Shown here: positions 17,858 through 25,275 of the stretch, in pieces
Layout: every line of letters starts with the position of its first letter
How positions within the stretch are numbered: the first letter of the stretch is position 1
From: Achromobacter insuavis
GTDB lineage: Bacteria; Pseudomonadota; Gammaproteobacteria; Burkholderiales; Burkholderiaceae_B
Assembly (NCBI RefSeq): GCF_902859645.1
Contig: NZ_CADIJR010000018.1
Location: 16,468 to 80,467 of the forward strand
DNA length: 64,000 bases
Direction: 5' to 3'
The notes under the pieces: generated by a model
Seen by the model: the letters and a program-made list of their open reading frames with translations, nothing else
What the model was told of the DNA's origin: nothing
The model's database searches: none
Position numbers and translations under genes: made by a program

Positions 17858-18781
17858 CTACAGCGCCCGCACCGGCACGCACAACTCGCACACGAAACGC
17901 CCGCTGGCCGGATCCTGGTCGGCGGGGCGGAAGCGTTCGAACAGCGGCCGCTCGTCGCATTGCAGGCCGCTGCCCGGCAGCCATTCGCGGCACAGCGTCA
18001 TCCAGGCGTCGGCGATGCGCGCGGGCGGCGCATTGAACACGGCGGCGGCGTAGCGGCCGCCGGGCAAGGTCGTGACCAGCGCCTGGCCGCCTGCCTGGAA
18101 GCCGTCCGGCACGGCGACGCAGGCATCGTAGCGGCACCGGGCCGGCGCGGTGATGGCCGGATCGTCGTGGCCGACGCCGAAGCACTCGGCGTTGTCCAGG
18201 CCGTGCGACAGCATCCAGGGCTTGACCACGCCGCGCCAGAACTCGCCGATGGCAGGGCCGTAGGGGCCGATCTTGCGCAGGTAGGCGACGCGGGTCGCGG
18301 GCAGGTCGATGAGGCGGACTTCCATGGCGGGCTCGCTGAAGAAAACGGAGCCGTCATGGTCGCGGGATTGCCCGTCCGGCGCCTGACCGGGCTTGCGCTC
18401 GGCCTGATCAGGATTGCTGTCCGCGCCACGCCGGCGCAGGCGGCGCTCCTGGATGTCGGCCAGGCGGCGGGCGTCGGCGCCGGCGCGCCAGGCCGTGGGG
18501 GTGCAGCCGAACTTCTGCTTGAAGGCGCGCGCGAACGCTTCGCCGGAGCCGAAGCCGGTGGCCAGGGCGATGTCGAGCACGGCGTCGGCCGGACGGCAGC
18601 ACAGCAGGAAGGCGCCGTACTCCAGGCGCCGGCGGCGCGCGTAGTCGCCCAGCGTCTCGCCCATCCAGGCGGCGAACACGCGGTGGAAATGGAAGCGCGA
18701 GAAGTTGGCCACGTCCGCCAGCTGCGCCAGGTCCAGCGGCGTATCCAGGTGGCGGTCGATGTGGTCCAGCACCCGGTTCAT
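17858..18781 (-). CDS. AraC-family regulator with GyrI-like effector domain
   Basis: The product has an N-terminal AraC double HTH (starting MNRVLDHIDRHLD, with LADVANFSRFHFHRVF and IALATGFGSGEAFARAFKQKFG). A charged linker follows, then a C-terminal GyrI-like/effector-binding domain (MEVRLIDLPATRVAYLRKIGPYG to VCELCVPV), as in Rob and BmrR-type multidrug sensors. The start is uncertain: ATG at 18781 is used here; a TTG at 18853 would add residues LHRAEYARR that look family-like, and the frame stays open to 18970 through a proline/arginine-rich leader that is probably not translated. No ribosome binding site decides it. No obvious target gene is adjacent. Confidence 0.82.
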   Translation of the reverse strand: MNRVLDHIDRHLDTPLDLAQLADVANFSRFHFHRVFAAWMGETLGDYARRRRLEYGAFLLCCRPADAVLDIALATGFGSGEAFARAFKQKFGCTPTAWRAGADARRLADIQERRLRRRGADSNPDQAERKPGQAPDGQSRDHDGSVFFSEPAMEVRLIDLPATRVAYLRKIGPYGPAIGEFWRGVVKPWMLSHGLDNAECFGVGHDDPAITAPARCRYDACVAVPDGFQAGGQALVTTLPGGRYAAAVFNAPPARIADAWMTLCREWLPGSGLQCDERPLFERFRPADQDPASGRFVCELCVPVRAL

Positions 18782-18993
18782 GCGGCGCGCGTATTCGGCG
18801 CGGTGCAGCGGGGCGGCGGTATCGGGCGGGAGGTCGGAAGCGGGTGGGTTCAAGGCCGGGGCGCGACGAACGGAACGGTGACCGGCCGATGCGGCCGGGC
18901 GCCCGGGGGGCGGGCGCCTGGCGGCACTATAGAAGATCGCGCCGCCGGCTGCACGGCGTGGCTGCTTCATGCAGCCGCCTCATGTGGCCAGCC

Positions 18994-20496
18994 TCAAGCG
19001 GCCTGGATCGGGATCACCGCATGCACCGAGCGGCCGCGCGCATCGATCGCCACCGTCACCGGCATGTCGCGCACCTCGAACTCATAGATCGCCTCCATGC
19101 CCAGGTCCGCGAAGGCGACCACGCGCGCCGCGCGCACCGCCTGCGACACCAGGTAGGCGGCGCCGCCCACCGCGCTCAAGTAGGCGCCGCCGTGGGTCTG
19201 GATCGCCTGCACCGCCAGCGGCCCGCGCTCGGCCTTGCCGATGGTCACCAGCAGGCCGCTGTCGGCCAGCAGGCGCGGCATGAACTTGTCCATGCGGGCC
19301 GCGGTGGTGGGGCCGGCCGGGCCGACCGCTTCGCCGGCCACCGGATCGACCGGGCCGACGTAGTACAGCGCGCGCCCTTGCAGCGGCACCGGCAGCGGTT
19401 CGCCCCGCGCCAGCAATTCGTCCATGCGCTTGTGCGCGGCATCGCGTCCGGTCAGCAGCCTGCCGGACAGCAGCAGCGTTTCGCCCACCTTCCACGACGC
19501 CACCTCGGCGCGCGTCAGGCTGTCCAGGTCGACGCGCCGGCCGCCGCTGGCGGGCAGGGCGTCCGGAATGCCATCCCACGTCGCGGGGTCCGGTTGCGGC
19601 CATTGCGCCGGCCCGCTGTCGGGCATGGTGAACGTCACGAAGCGGGTGGCGGCGCAGTTGGGCAGCAGCGCCACCGGCAGCAGCGCCGCGTGCGAGGCGG
19701 CGGTCGCGACCTTGACGTCGAGCACCGTGGTGTCGCCGCCCAGGCCCTGGGCGCCGATGCGCAGCGCATTGACGCGCTGGTGGACCTCGATCCGCAAGCG
19801 CTCGGCCGGATCGCCAGCGCCGCGCGCCAGCAGCTCGGGCATGTCGATGGGCGTGAAGAGGGCGCGCTTGGCCAGCGCCATGGCCTGTTCCGGCGACCCG
19901 CCCACGCCCAGCCCCAGCACGCCCGGCGGACACCAGCCGGCGCCCATGCCCGGCAGCTGCGCCACCACCCAGTCGGCCACCGAGTCGCTGGGATTGAGCA
20001 TGGCGTAGCGCGCCTTGACGTCGCCGCCGCCGCCCTTGGCGACCACGGTCAGCTCCAGCCCGTCGCCTTCCACCAGTTCCACGTGCAGCACGGCGGGCGT
20101 GTTGTCGCGGGTGTTGCGGCGCAGCCCCAGCGGGTCGCGCACCATCGAGGCGCGCAGCGGATTGGCGGCACAGCCATAGGCGCGCGCCACGGCCCGGTCG
20201 GCCAGGGCCTGCAGGGTGGGCGTGGGGCCGGGGCCATCGGCGCGGATGCGCGCGTCCATGCCGAGCCGGGCATAGACATGCGCCACGCCGGTGTCCTGGC
20301 AGACCGGGCGCCGCGCCCGCGCGCTCATCTTGCTGTTGACCAGCAATTGCAGCAGCGCGTGGCGCGCGGCCGGCGCGGTTTCGCGGTCGTGGGCGGCCTT
20401 CAGTGCCCGCACGAAATCGGGCGGGTGCGTGTGGCTGACCGCCTGCAGGGCCTGGGCGATGCTGGTCTCGATATCGGAAGCGAGCAGGACGCGCAT
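18994..20496 (-). CDS. Class I (iron-sulfur) fumarate hydratase family protein
   Basis: The 500-residue product fuses the alpha and beta parts of class I fumarases/tartrate dehydratases. Likely cluster cysteines are C66 in VCQDTG, C189 in GWCPPGVLG and C281 in NCAATR. The beta-type half contains LLLSGRLLTGRDAAHKR, YYVGPV and GPAGPTTAARMDKF. It converts fumarate and malate, or a related dicarboxylate such as tartrate or mesaconate. It is the last gene of an operon with a Bug receptor and a fumarase/aspartase-superfamily lyase that could release fumarate. The 12-base spacing to the receptor gene supports a common transcript. Confidence 0.85.
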   Translation of the reverse strand: MRVLLASDIETSIAQALQAVSHTHPPDFVRALKAAHDRETAPAARHALLQLLVNSKMSARARRPVCQDTGVAHVYARLGMDARIRADGPGPTPTLQALADRAVARAYGCAANPLRASMVRDPLGLRRNTRDNTPAVLHVELVEGDGLELTVVAKGGGGDVKARYAMLNPSDSVADWVVAQLPGMGAGWCPPGVLGLGVGGSPEQAMALAKRALFTPIDMPELLARGAGDPAERLRIEVHQRVNALRIGAQGLGGDTTVLDVKVATAASHAALLPVALLPNCAATRFVTFTMPDSGPAQWPQPDPATWDGIPDALPASGGRRVDLDSLTRAEVASWKVGETLLLSGRLLTGRDAAHKRMDELLARGEPLPVPLQGRALYYVGPVDPVAGEAVGPAGPTTAARMDKFMPRLLADSGLLVTIGKAERGPLAVQAIQTHGGAYLSAVGGAAYLVSQAVRAARVVAFADLGMEAIYEFEVRDMPVTVAIDARGRSVHAVIPIQAA

Positions 20497-20508
20497 GATG
20501 TGGCGGGC

Positions 20509-21489
20509 CTATTGCAGCGTGATGCCGGCCTGCTTGATGACGCCGGCCCAGCGCTTGCCTTCGTCGGCGGTGAACTGCTGGAAGGCGGCGGGCGCGTACT
20601 GGCCCTCGGGCAGCAACTGGATGCCCTGTTCCACCATCTTGCCGGTGAAGTCATTGTCGGCCAGCGCCTTCTGCCAGGCGCGGTACATCGTCTGCACCAC
20701 CGCGTCCGGCGTGCCCCTGGGTGCGTACAGGCCGTACCAGGTGGACACCTGGAAGCCTGGCAGCGCCTGCGCGCCCATCGGCGCCACATCGGGGAACTGC
20801 GGCATGGCGGTGGCCGAGGTCAGCCCCAGCGCGCGCACCTTGCCGCCGCGGGTCTGCGGCAGCGCGGTGTTGGTCTGGTCGAACATGGCGTCGACCTGAT
20901 TGCCCATCAGGTCGTTCAGCGCCGGCCCGGCGCCCTTGTAGGCGATGGGCGTGATCTCCATGCCGGCCTGGCTGGCGAACATGGCGGCCACCAGGTGCGA
21001 GGTCGAGCCGACCCCGGCGTTACTGAAGTTGAGCTTGCCCGGATGCTGCTTGCCGAAGGCGATCAGTTCGGACACCGACTTGTACGGCGAGCTTTCGCCC
21101 ACCAGCAGCACCAGCGGCGTGTCGGGGAAGCGGAACACCGCCTGGAAGTCCTTGGTGGGGTCGTACGGCAGCCGCTGGTACAGCGACGGCGCGGCGGCCA
21201 TGTAGCCGATGTGGCCCACCAGGAAGGTGTAGCCGTCGGGCGTCGACTTGGCCGCCTTGGCCGCGCCGATGGTGCCGCCCGCGCCGCCCACGTTCTCGAT
21301 CAGGATGGTCTGCTTGAGTTCCTGCGCGACGCGGTTGGCGATGTTGCGCGCCATCGCGTCGGTGGGGCCGCCGGCCGCGAACGGCACGATCCAGGTGATG
21401 GCGCGGTTGGGGTAGGTGTCCTGCGCGTGCGCGCCCGGGGTCAGGGCGAACGCCGCCGTGGCGGTGATCGCCGCCAGCCAGTTCTTCAT
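20509..21489 (-). CDS. Bug-family (TctC-like) periplasmic solute receptor
   Basis: The 326-residue product has a Sec signal peptide (MKNWLAAITATAAFALTPGAHA, cleavage before QDTYP) and the full tripartite tricarboxylate receptor domain. Hallmarks are YPNRAITWIVPFAAGGPTD, VENVGGAGGTIGA, TPDGYTFLVGHIG and the GKVRALGLTSATAMPQFPDVAPM region. Bug proteins bind carboxylates; many lack their own transporter genes, as here. The start has a GGAGAC site upstream. Neighbouring lyase and fumarase genes suggest it senses or delivers a dicarboxylate or dicarboxylate-amine adduct. Confidence 0.9.
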   Translation of the reverse strand: MKNWLAAITATAAFALTPGAHAQDTYPNRAITWIVPFAAGGPTDAMARNIANRVAQELKQTILIENVGGAGGTIGAAKAAKSTPDGYTFLVGHIGYMAAAPSLYQRLPYDPTKDFQAVFRFPDTPLVLLVGESSPYKSVSELIAFGKQHPGKLNFSNAGVGSTSHLVAAMFASQAGMEITPIAYKGAGPALNDLMGNQVDAMFDQTNTALPQTRGGKVRALGLTSATAMPQFPDVAPMGAQALPGFQVSTWYGLYAPRGTPDAVVQTMYRAWQKALADNDFTGKMVEQGIQLLPEGQYAPAAFQQFTADEGKRWAGVIKQAGITLQ

Positions 21490-21539
21490 GGTTTGTCTCC
21501 GTGGGTGTTTTTTTATCGGGGGAAAGCCGGCGCCGCGGT

Positions 21540-22895
21540 TCAGGCGGCGCCGGGGTTGAGATGGGCGCGCATGCGGTCCACCATCCGGGGCGCGGCCCCG
21601 AGGTAGTGGGCCGGATCGCACAGCCGTTCGATCTGGTCCGCGCCGAGCCGCTGCGCGACCCGCGCGTCCTCGCGCAGCACGTCGGCCAGGCGGCGGCGCG
21701 ACGTGGCCGCCTCGCGGCAGGCGTCGTAGACCACGTCATGCGCGGTCTGGCGGCCGATGTGCGGCGCCAGCCCCATCATCACGGCCTCGGCCACGATCAG
21801 GCCGCCGGACAGATCCAGGTTGCGCGCCATGCGCGCGGTGTCCACTTCCAGTCCGCCGAGCATGAAGCGGGCCTGGCGCAGCGAGCCGGCCGTCAGCACG
21901 AAGGCCTCGGGCACGGCCGACCATTCGATGTGCCAGGGGCCGGTGGCGCGCTCGAAGTCCTGCAGCATGGCGTCCAGCGCCAGCCCGGCGTGCTGGCGCA
22001 CGGTCTTGGACGCCGCCCACATCAGCTCGCACGAAATTGGATTGCGCTTCTGCGGCATGGTGCTGGAGGCGCCGCGGCCCTTCACGAACGGCTCGAACGC
22101 CTCGCCCAGCTCGTTGGTCATCATCAGCATGATGTCGACCGCGATCTTGCCCAGCGAGCCGCACACCAGCGCCAGGAACTGCACCGTTTCGGCCAGGCCG
22201 TCGCGCGCCACGTGCCAGGTCACCGGCGCGGCGCCCAATCCCAGTTCGTCCATCAGGGCGCCATGCACCGCCAGCCCCTGCTCGCCGAGCGAGGCCAGCG
22301 TGCCGGCCGCGCCGCCGAATTGCCCGATCAGCACCCGCGGCCGCAATTGCGCCAGGCGTTCGCGATGGCGCCGCAGCATCAGCAGCCAGACGGCCGCCTT
22401 GTAGCCGAACGTGATCGGCAGGGCGTGCTGCAGGTGGGTGCGGCCCGCCATGGGGGTGTCGCGGTATTCGCGCGCCAGGTTGTCGAGGATGGCGTCCAGC
22501 GCCGCCAGGTCGGCGTCCACCAGTTCCAGCGCCTCGCGCACCTGCAGCACGGTGGCGGTGTCCATGATGTCCTGCGTGGTCGCGCCCCAGTGCAGGTATT
22601 CGCCCTCCGGGCCGCATTGGCGCGACAGCTGGTGCACCAGCGGCAGGATCGGATAGCCGACGATCTCGGTCTCCTCGCGCAGCAGCGCCATGTCGAGGGC
22701 GGCGGCGTCGGCGCGGGCCTCGATGGCGCGGGCGGCCTCGGCCGGGATCACGCCCAGCCGGCCCTGCACCCGCGCCAGCGCGACTTCGGTTTCCACATAG
22801 CGCCGCACGGTGGCGGCGTCGTCGAACACGGCCCGCATCGCGGCGGTGCCGAACATGTCTTTGAACAGGGTGGATTCGAGGACCGAGACTGGCAT
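21540..22895 (-). CDS. Fumarase/aspartase-superfamily lyase (PcaB/adenylosuccinate lyase-like)
   Basis: The 451-residue product belongs to the superfamily of argininosuccinate lyase, adenylosuccinate lyase, EDDS lyase and 3-carboxy-cis,cis-muconate cycloisomerase. The three conserved regions are visible: GATTQD (104-109), GRTHLQHA (151-158) and the signature SSTMPQKRNP (277-286) with the catalytic serine loop. Most members break a C-N or C-O bond to give fumarate. No protocatechuate genes are nearby, so a cycloisomerase role is unlikely. Being first in an operon that ends with a fumarase suggests it splits an N-substituted aspartate or similar compound. It is divergent from a HutC-type GntR gene. 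Confidence 0.82.
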   Translation of the reverse strand: MPVSVLESTLFKDMFGTAAMRAVFDDAATVRRYVETEVALARVQGRLGVIPAEAARAIEARADAAALDMALLREETEIVGYPILPLVHQLSRQCGPEGEYLHWGATTQDIMDTATVLQVREALELVDADLAALDAILDNLAREYRDTPMAGRTHLQHALPITFGYKAAVWLLMLRRHRERLAQLRPRVLIGQFGGAAGTLASLGEQGLAVHGALMDELGLGAAPVTWHVARDGLAETVQFLALVCGSLGKIAVDIMLMMTNELGEAFEPFVKGRGASSTMPQKRNPISCELMWAASKTVRQHAGLALDAMLQDFERATGPWHIEWSAVPEAFVLTAGSLRQARFMLGGLEVDTARMARNLDLSGGLIVAEAVMMGLAPHIGRQTAHDVVYDACREAATSRRRLADVLREDARVAQRLGADQIERLCDPAHYLGAAPRMVDRMRAHLNPGAA

Positions 22896-22926
22896 AAATG
22901 TACGCTCTTAAAAAGTTGTACGTACA
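22896..22926. promoter_or_regulatory. Candidate HutC/GntR operator
   Basis: TGTACGTACA at 22917-22926 is a perfect 10-base palindrome, and a second AATGTACG half-site lies at 22897-22904, immediately before the lyase start. Both contain the GT-N-TA-type core recognised by HutC-subfamily GntR proteins. The HutC-type gene starts about 60 bases to the right, so the site probably controls both directions. Confidence 0.6.
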
Positions 22927-22989
22927 TTTAAGCAGGGCCGTCGGCGGGCGTCAATGCCGGGGAATACCCGCGCCCGGGCAGCAGATAGA

Positions 22990-23742
22990 ATGGAGCCTGT
23001 CGCATACACCCCCGGTTCCATGTCCATCTCGCTGTACACCCGCATCTCCGAAGAACTGGCACGACGGATCGCCGGCGGCGTGTATGCCGTGGGGGCCGTG
23101 CTGCCGTCCGAGAACGCCCTGGCCGAAGAGTTCGACGCCAGCCGCCACACCTTGCGGGCGGCATTGCGCCAGTTGCAGGACCTGGGGTTGATCGCGCGCC
23201 GGCGCGGCAGCGGCACCGTGGTCACGGCGGCCCGGCCCAAGGCCGGTTTCAGCCAGTCGCTGCGGTCGCTGGAAGACCTGGTGCAACTGGCCGCGCGCAC
23301 GCCGCGCACCATCCTGCAGGTGCAGGAAATCGTGGCCGACCTGGAGCTGGCCGCGCGCCTGGGCGTCGGGCCCGGCACGCGCTGGCTGCGCTTCGCCTCC
23401 ACCCGCGGCACGCCGGGGCAGGCGCCGGTGGTGTGGACCGAGCTGTACGTGGATGCCCATTACAAGGGCGTGCGCAAGCTGGCGCGCCAGCATCCCGACC
23501 GGCTGGTGTCGGAATTGATCGAGGAACACTACGGCCGCCGCATCGCGTCGGTGGAGCAGACCATCTCGGCCTGCGCCATGCCGGCCGCGGTGGCGGGCGA
23601 ATTGCAGGTGACGCCCGAGTCGCCCGGCCTGCTGATCCTGCGCCACTACAAGGACCAGGCCGGACAGATCGTGGAAGCGTCGTGCTCGTACCATCCGGCC
23701 GGGCGCTACGAGTTTTCGACGACGCTGATCCGCGAGCACTGA
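22990..23742 (+). CDS. GntR-family regulator, HutC subfamily (UTRA domain)
   Basis: The roughly 250-residue regulator has an N-terminal winged helix (YTRISEELARRIAGGVYAVG, LPSENALAEEFDASRHTLRAALRQL, RRRGSGTVV) and a C-terminal UTRA ligand domain ending EASCSYHPAGRYEFSTTLIREH. Three in-frame ATGs (22954, 22990, 23020) are possible; 22990 is a compromise, and none has a strong ribosome binding site. It faces the lyase-Bug-fumarase operon across the palindrome at 22917-22926 and is its likely repressor, released by the substrate. Confidence 0.85.
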   Translation: MEPVAYTPGSMSISLYTRISEELARRIAGGVYAVGAVLPSENALAEEFDASRHTLRAALRQLQDLGLIARRRGSGTVVTAARPKAGFSQSLRSLEDLVQLAARTPRTILQVQEIVADLELAARLGVGPGTRWLRFASTRGTPGQAPVVWTELYVDAHYKGVRKLARQHPDRLVSELIEEHYGRRIASVEQTISACAMPAAVAGELQVTPESPGLLILRHYKDQAGQIVEASCSYHPAGRYEFSTTLIREH

Positions 23743-23768
23743 GCCGGTTGATCCCGGCGCCGCCGCGC

Positions 23769-23903
23769 CTACACCGCGTACACCACGCGGTGCGCTTCGG
23801 TCGGCAGCGGCAGGTCCCAGCGGTGCAGCATGCCCAGCAGGGTCTTGTTCGGCAGCGACGTGTCGCGCCGGGCGTTGCGCCGCAGCAGCTCGGGTGCGCT
23901 TTC
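23769..23903 (-). pseudogene. 3' end of a truncated gene
   Basis: On the minus strand an open frame of 44 codons runs to a TAG at 23771-23769 and is preceded immediately by an in-frame TAG at 23906-23904, with no start codon near its beginning. The peptide (RRNARRDTSLPNKTLLGM and then LHRWDLPLPTEAHRVVYAV) reads like the C-terminus of a normal high-GC protein. Base composition changes abruptly at about 23904, where the low-GC islet begins. I do not recognise the parent family. This looks like a gene cut by insertion of, or deletion beside, the islet. Confidence 0.55.
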
Positions 23904-23924
23904 CTAACACCAAGACTCTGCCCC

Positions 23925-23961
23925 GGCCTGTCTAGCAGTCCCCGTTGGACGGCCTTTTTTT
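23925..23961 (+). terminator. Weak hairpin with T-run
   Basis: GTCC (23938-23941) and GGAC (23947-23950) form a short stem around CCGTT, with outer GGCC/GGCC pairing possible (23925-23928 with 23951-23954), followed by seven T residues. A second T-run at 23982-23989 follows the palindrome AGACTAGTCT (23974-23982). These may be terminators left from a lost gene; the stems are short. Confidence 0.3.
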
Positions 23962-24009
23962 ACCGCAGCCTGAGACTAGTCTTTTTTTTAATACTCGTAT
24001 GCCTGCGCA

Positions 24010-24438
24010 TTACCCCAGCAACATGAACGGCAGATCGCCGAATCCCCAAATCAGCGTTCCGATCAGAAACAGATATAGCTCAACATAGTGAAATCGCTGC
24101 GAGAGTGCGCGATTTGCCTTATCAAGGATAGCTCGTGAGTCCCGTTCAATTTGATCGAAAATTTGTTGAATTTGCTGCTCGGTGAACTTGAACTCTTCCT
24201 TTCGAGCCAACAAGTCAGCTTTCTGTTCGGCCAGCGGCTTCGCCAATGCATCGGGGGCGGCAAGTAGTAGGCGAGCTGGGAGATCGATGGAGGCGAACCA
24301 CACGGCCACAGCCGTGATCAGAGCGCCGGACCGCGCAAACCAGGTTCCATCTTTCAGCAAGAAACTTAGGAAGATGCCCGAGATTCCGGCAACGAGGCTC
24401 CAGAACAAGGCCTTTTTTTCAAATCGAGTTATTTCCAT
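24010..24438 (-). CDS. Unrecognised small membrane protein in low-GC islet
   Basis: The 142-residue product is not recognised. It begins MEITRFEKKALFWSL and has two hydrophobic segments in the first 60 residues (ALFWSLVAGISGIFLSFLL and ARSGALITAVAVWFASIDL). A charged, probably helical middle section follows (about residues 75-120, EQKADLLARKEEFKFTEQQIQQIF), then a third hydrophobic segment near the C-terminus (VELYLFLIGTLIWGFG). An upstream ATG at 24489 would add 17 residues. Base and codon use is far more AT-rich than every neighbour, which is a sign of transfer. It is the only intact gene of the islet. Confidence 0.6.
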   Translation of the reverse strand: MEITRFEKKALFWSLVAGISGIFLSFLLKDGTWFARSGALITAVAVWFASIDLPARLLLAAPDALAKPLAEQKADLLARKEEFKFTEQQIQQIFDQIERDSRAILDKANRALSQRFHYVELYLFLIGTLIWGFGDLPFMLLG

Positions 24439-24610
24439 TTTGCAGCACGTTATGTGTGTGTAGGCCAGCGCAAAAAAACTCCAATCCATTAGATCGGATC
24501 ATACAAAAGAGAATTGTTTTTAATGGCACAGAGGAATAAAGCGTCCTGTTTACCATACCTTATTCGTTGATGGCTTGAGAGATTCGCGAAGCAATAAGGA
24601 GCGAATGCGT

Positions 24611-24626
24611 CATGCAGTACTGCATG
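24611..24626. repeat. Perfect 16-base palindrome
   Basis: CATGCAGTACTGCATG is fully self-complementary. It is flanked by GCGT on the left and, after two bases, ACGC on the right, so a longer imperfect stem is possible. No gene is adjacent to assign it to. Confidence 0.6.
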
Positions 24627-24830
24627 CCACGCCTGGATCTAAAGCCGCGAGCATACCGATATGCAGATTGGTAGGTGTCTGCGCCAGGTATGCGGAGACA
24701 ACATTGCACTGGCACGCATCTGATGTTTATTTAATATGATGTGCTTGATGTGCTGGTATGTTGAGTTGCGCTCGCGAACCATTTTGCTCCGGTCTGATTT
24801 TTTTCGGCCGTAGCTATACCGCCTGGAAAT

Positions 24831-24848
24831 GCAGCGAAAGTTCGCTGC
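24831..24848. repeat. Inverted repeat, 8-base arms
   Basis: GCAGCGAA and TTCGCTGC are perfect complements separated by two bases (AG). There is no T-run after it, so it is not a standard terminator. It lies 18 bases from the next inverted repeat. Confidence 0.55.
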
Positions 24849-24865
24849 AAGAGTTCATCACGTTC

Positions 24866-24879
24866 GGTCCGCCCGGACC
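24866..24879. repeat. Inverted repeat, 6-base arms
   Basis: GGTCCG and CGGACC are separated by CC. Together with the repeat at 24831-24848 it forms a small cluster of hairpin-capable sequence in otherwise empty DNA. Confidence 0.45.
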
Positions 24880-25275
24880 AAAGCTGCACAGTGGAACGTG
24901 TGACGGGTAGGCAGACAAGCAGCGCACACGCCCGCAGCGGCGCTTCGAAAAATTACAGTGTGCCCACCGCTTGGTCAGTGGTAGGCGCCGGTCTTTTAAC
25001 GACCGACGCCTTCGCCAGGCAGGCGCAACGAAAGATCCAACTGAGGCTCCACTTCACCTGCTAAGTCTGGGCGGATTGCGCAGGGCGAATACATGCGCGC
25101 AGAAACCCGGTGTCATGGGTTTCTCCTGGAAAGGCGGTAAAGCCAACAACACGGTCTTGCGGGGAAGGACGCGGATGGATGTGTTGCGCTTTCGGAATTG
25201 CGTCTGCCGTGCGGGGGGGGGCAAGGCGGGAGAGTTCGAACAGCGAAGACGTGTTGCCCGGCGGACACGCGGCCG

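Larger units (their letters stand above)
24439..25275. other. Non-coding low-GC segment with palindromes
   Basis: About 840 bases carry no convincing gene. The left part (to about 24800) is AT-rich like the small membrane-protein gene; GC rises toward the right. It holds three perfect inverted repeats (24611-24626, 24831-24848, 24866-24879) and a tRNA-like but unconvincing anticodon-arm sequence near 24984-25011. It probably is the remnant of an integrated element. Confidence 0.5.

Noticed and set aside
24968-25014. A tRNA-Lys-like stretch (TCAGTGGTAGGCGCC followed by a CTTTTAAC loop in a GGTC/GACC stem).
   Set aside because: The anticodon-arm look is good, but no T-arm with GGTTCGA and no matching acceptor stem can be found; at best a decayed fragment, possibly chance.
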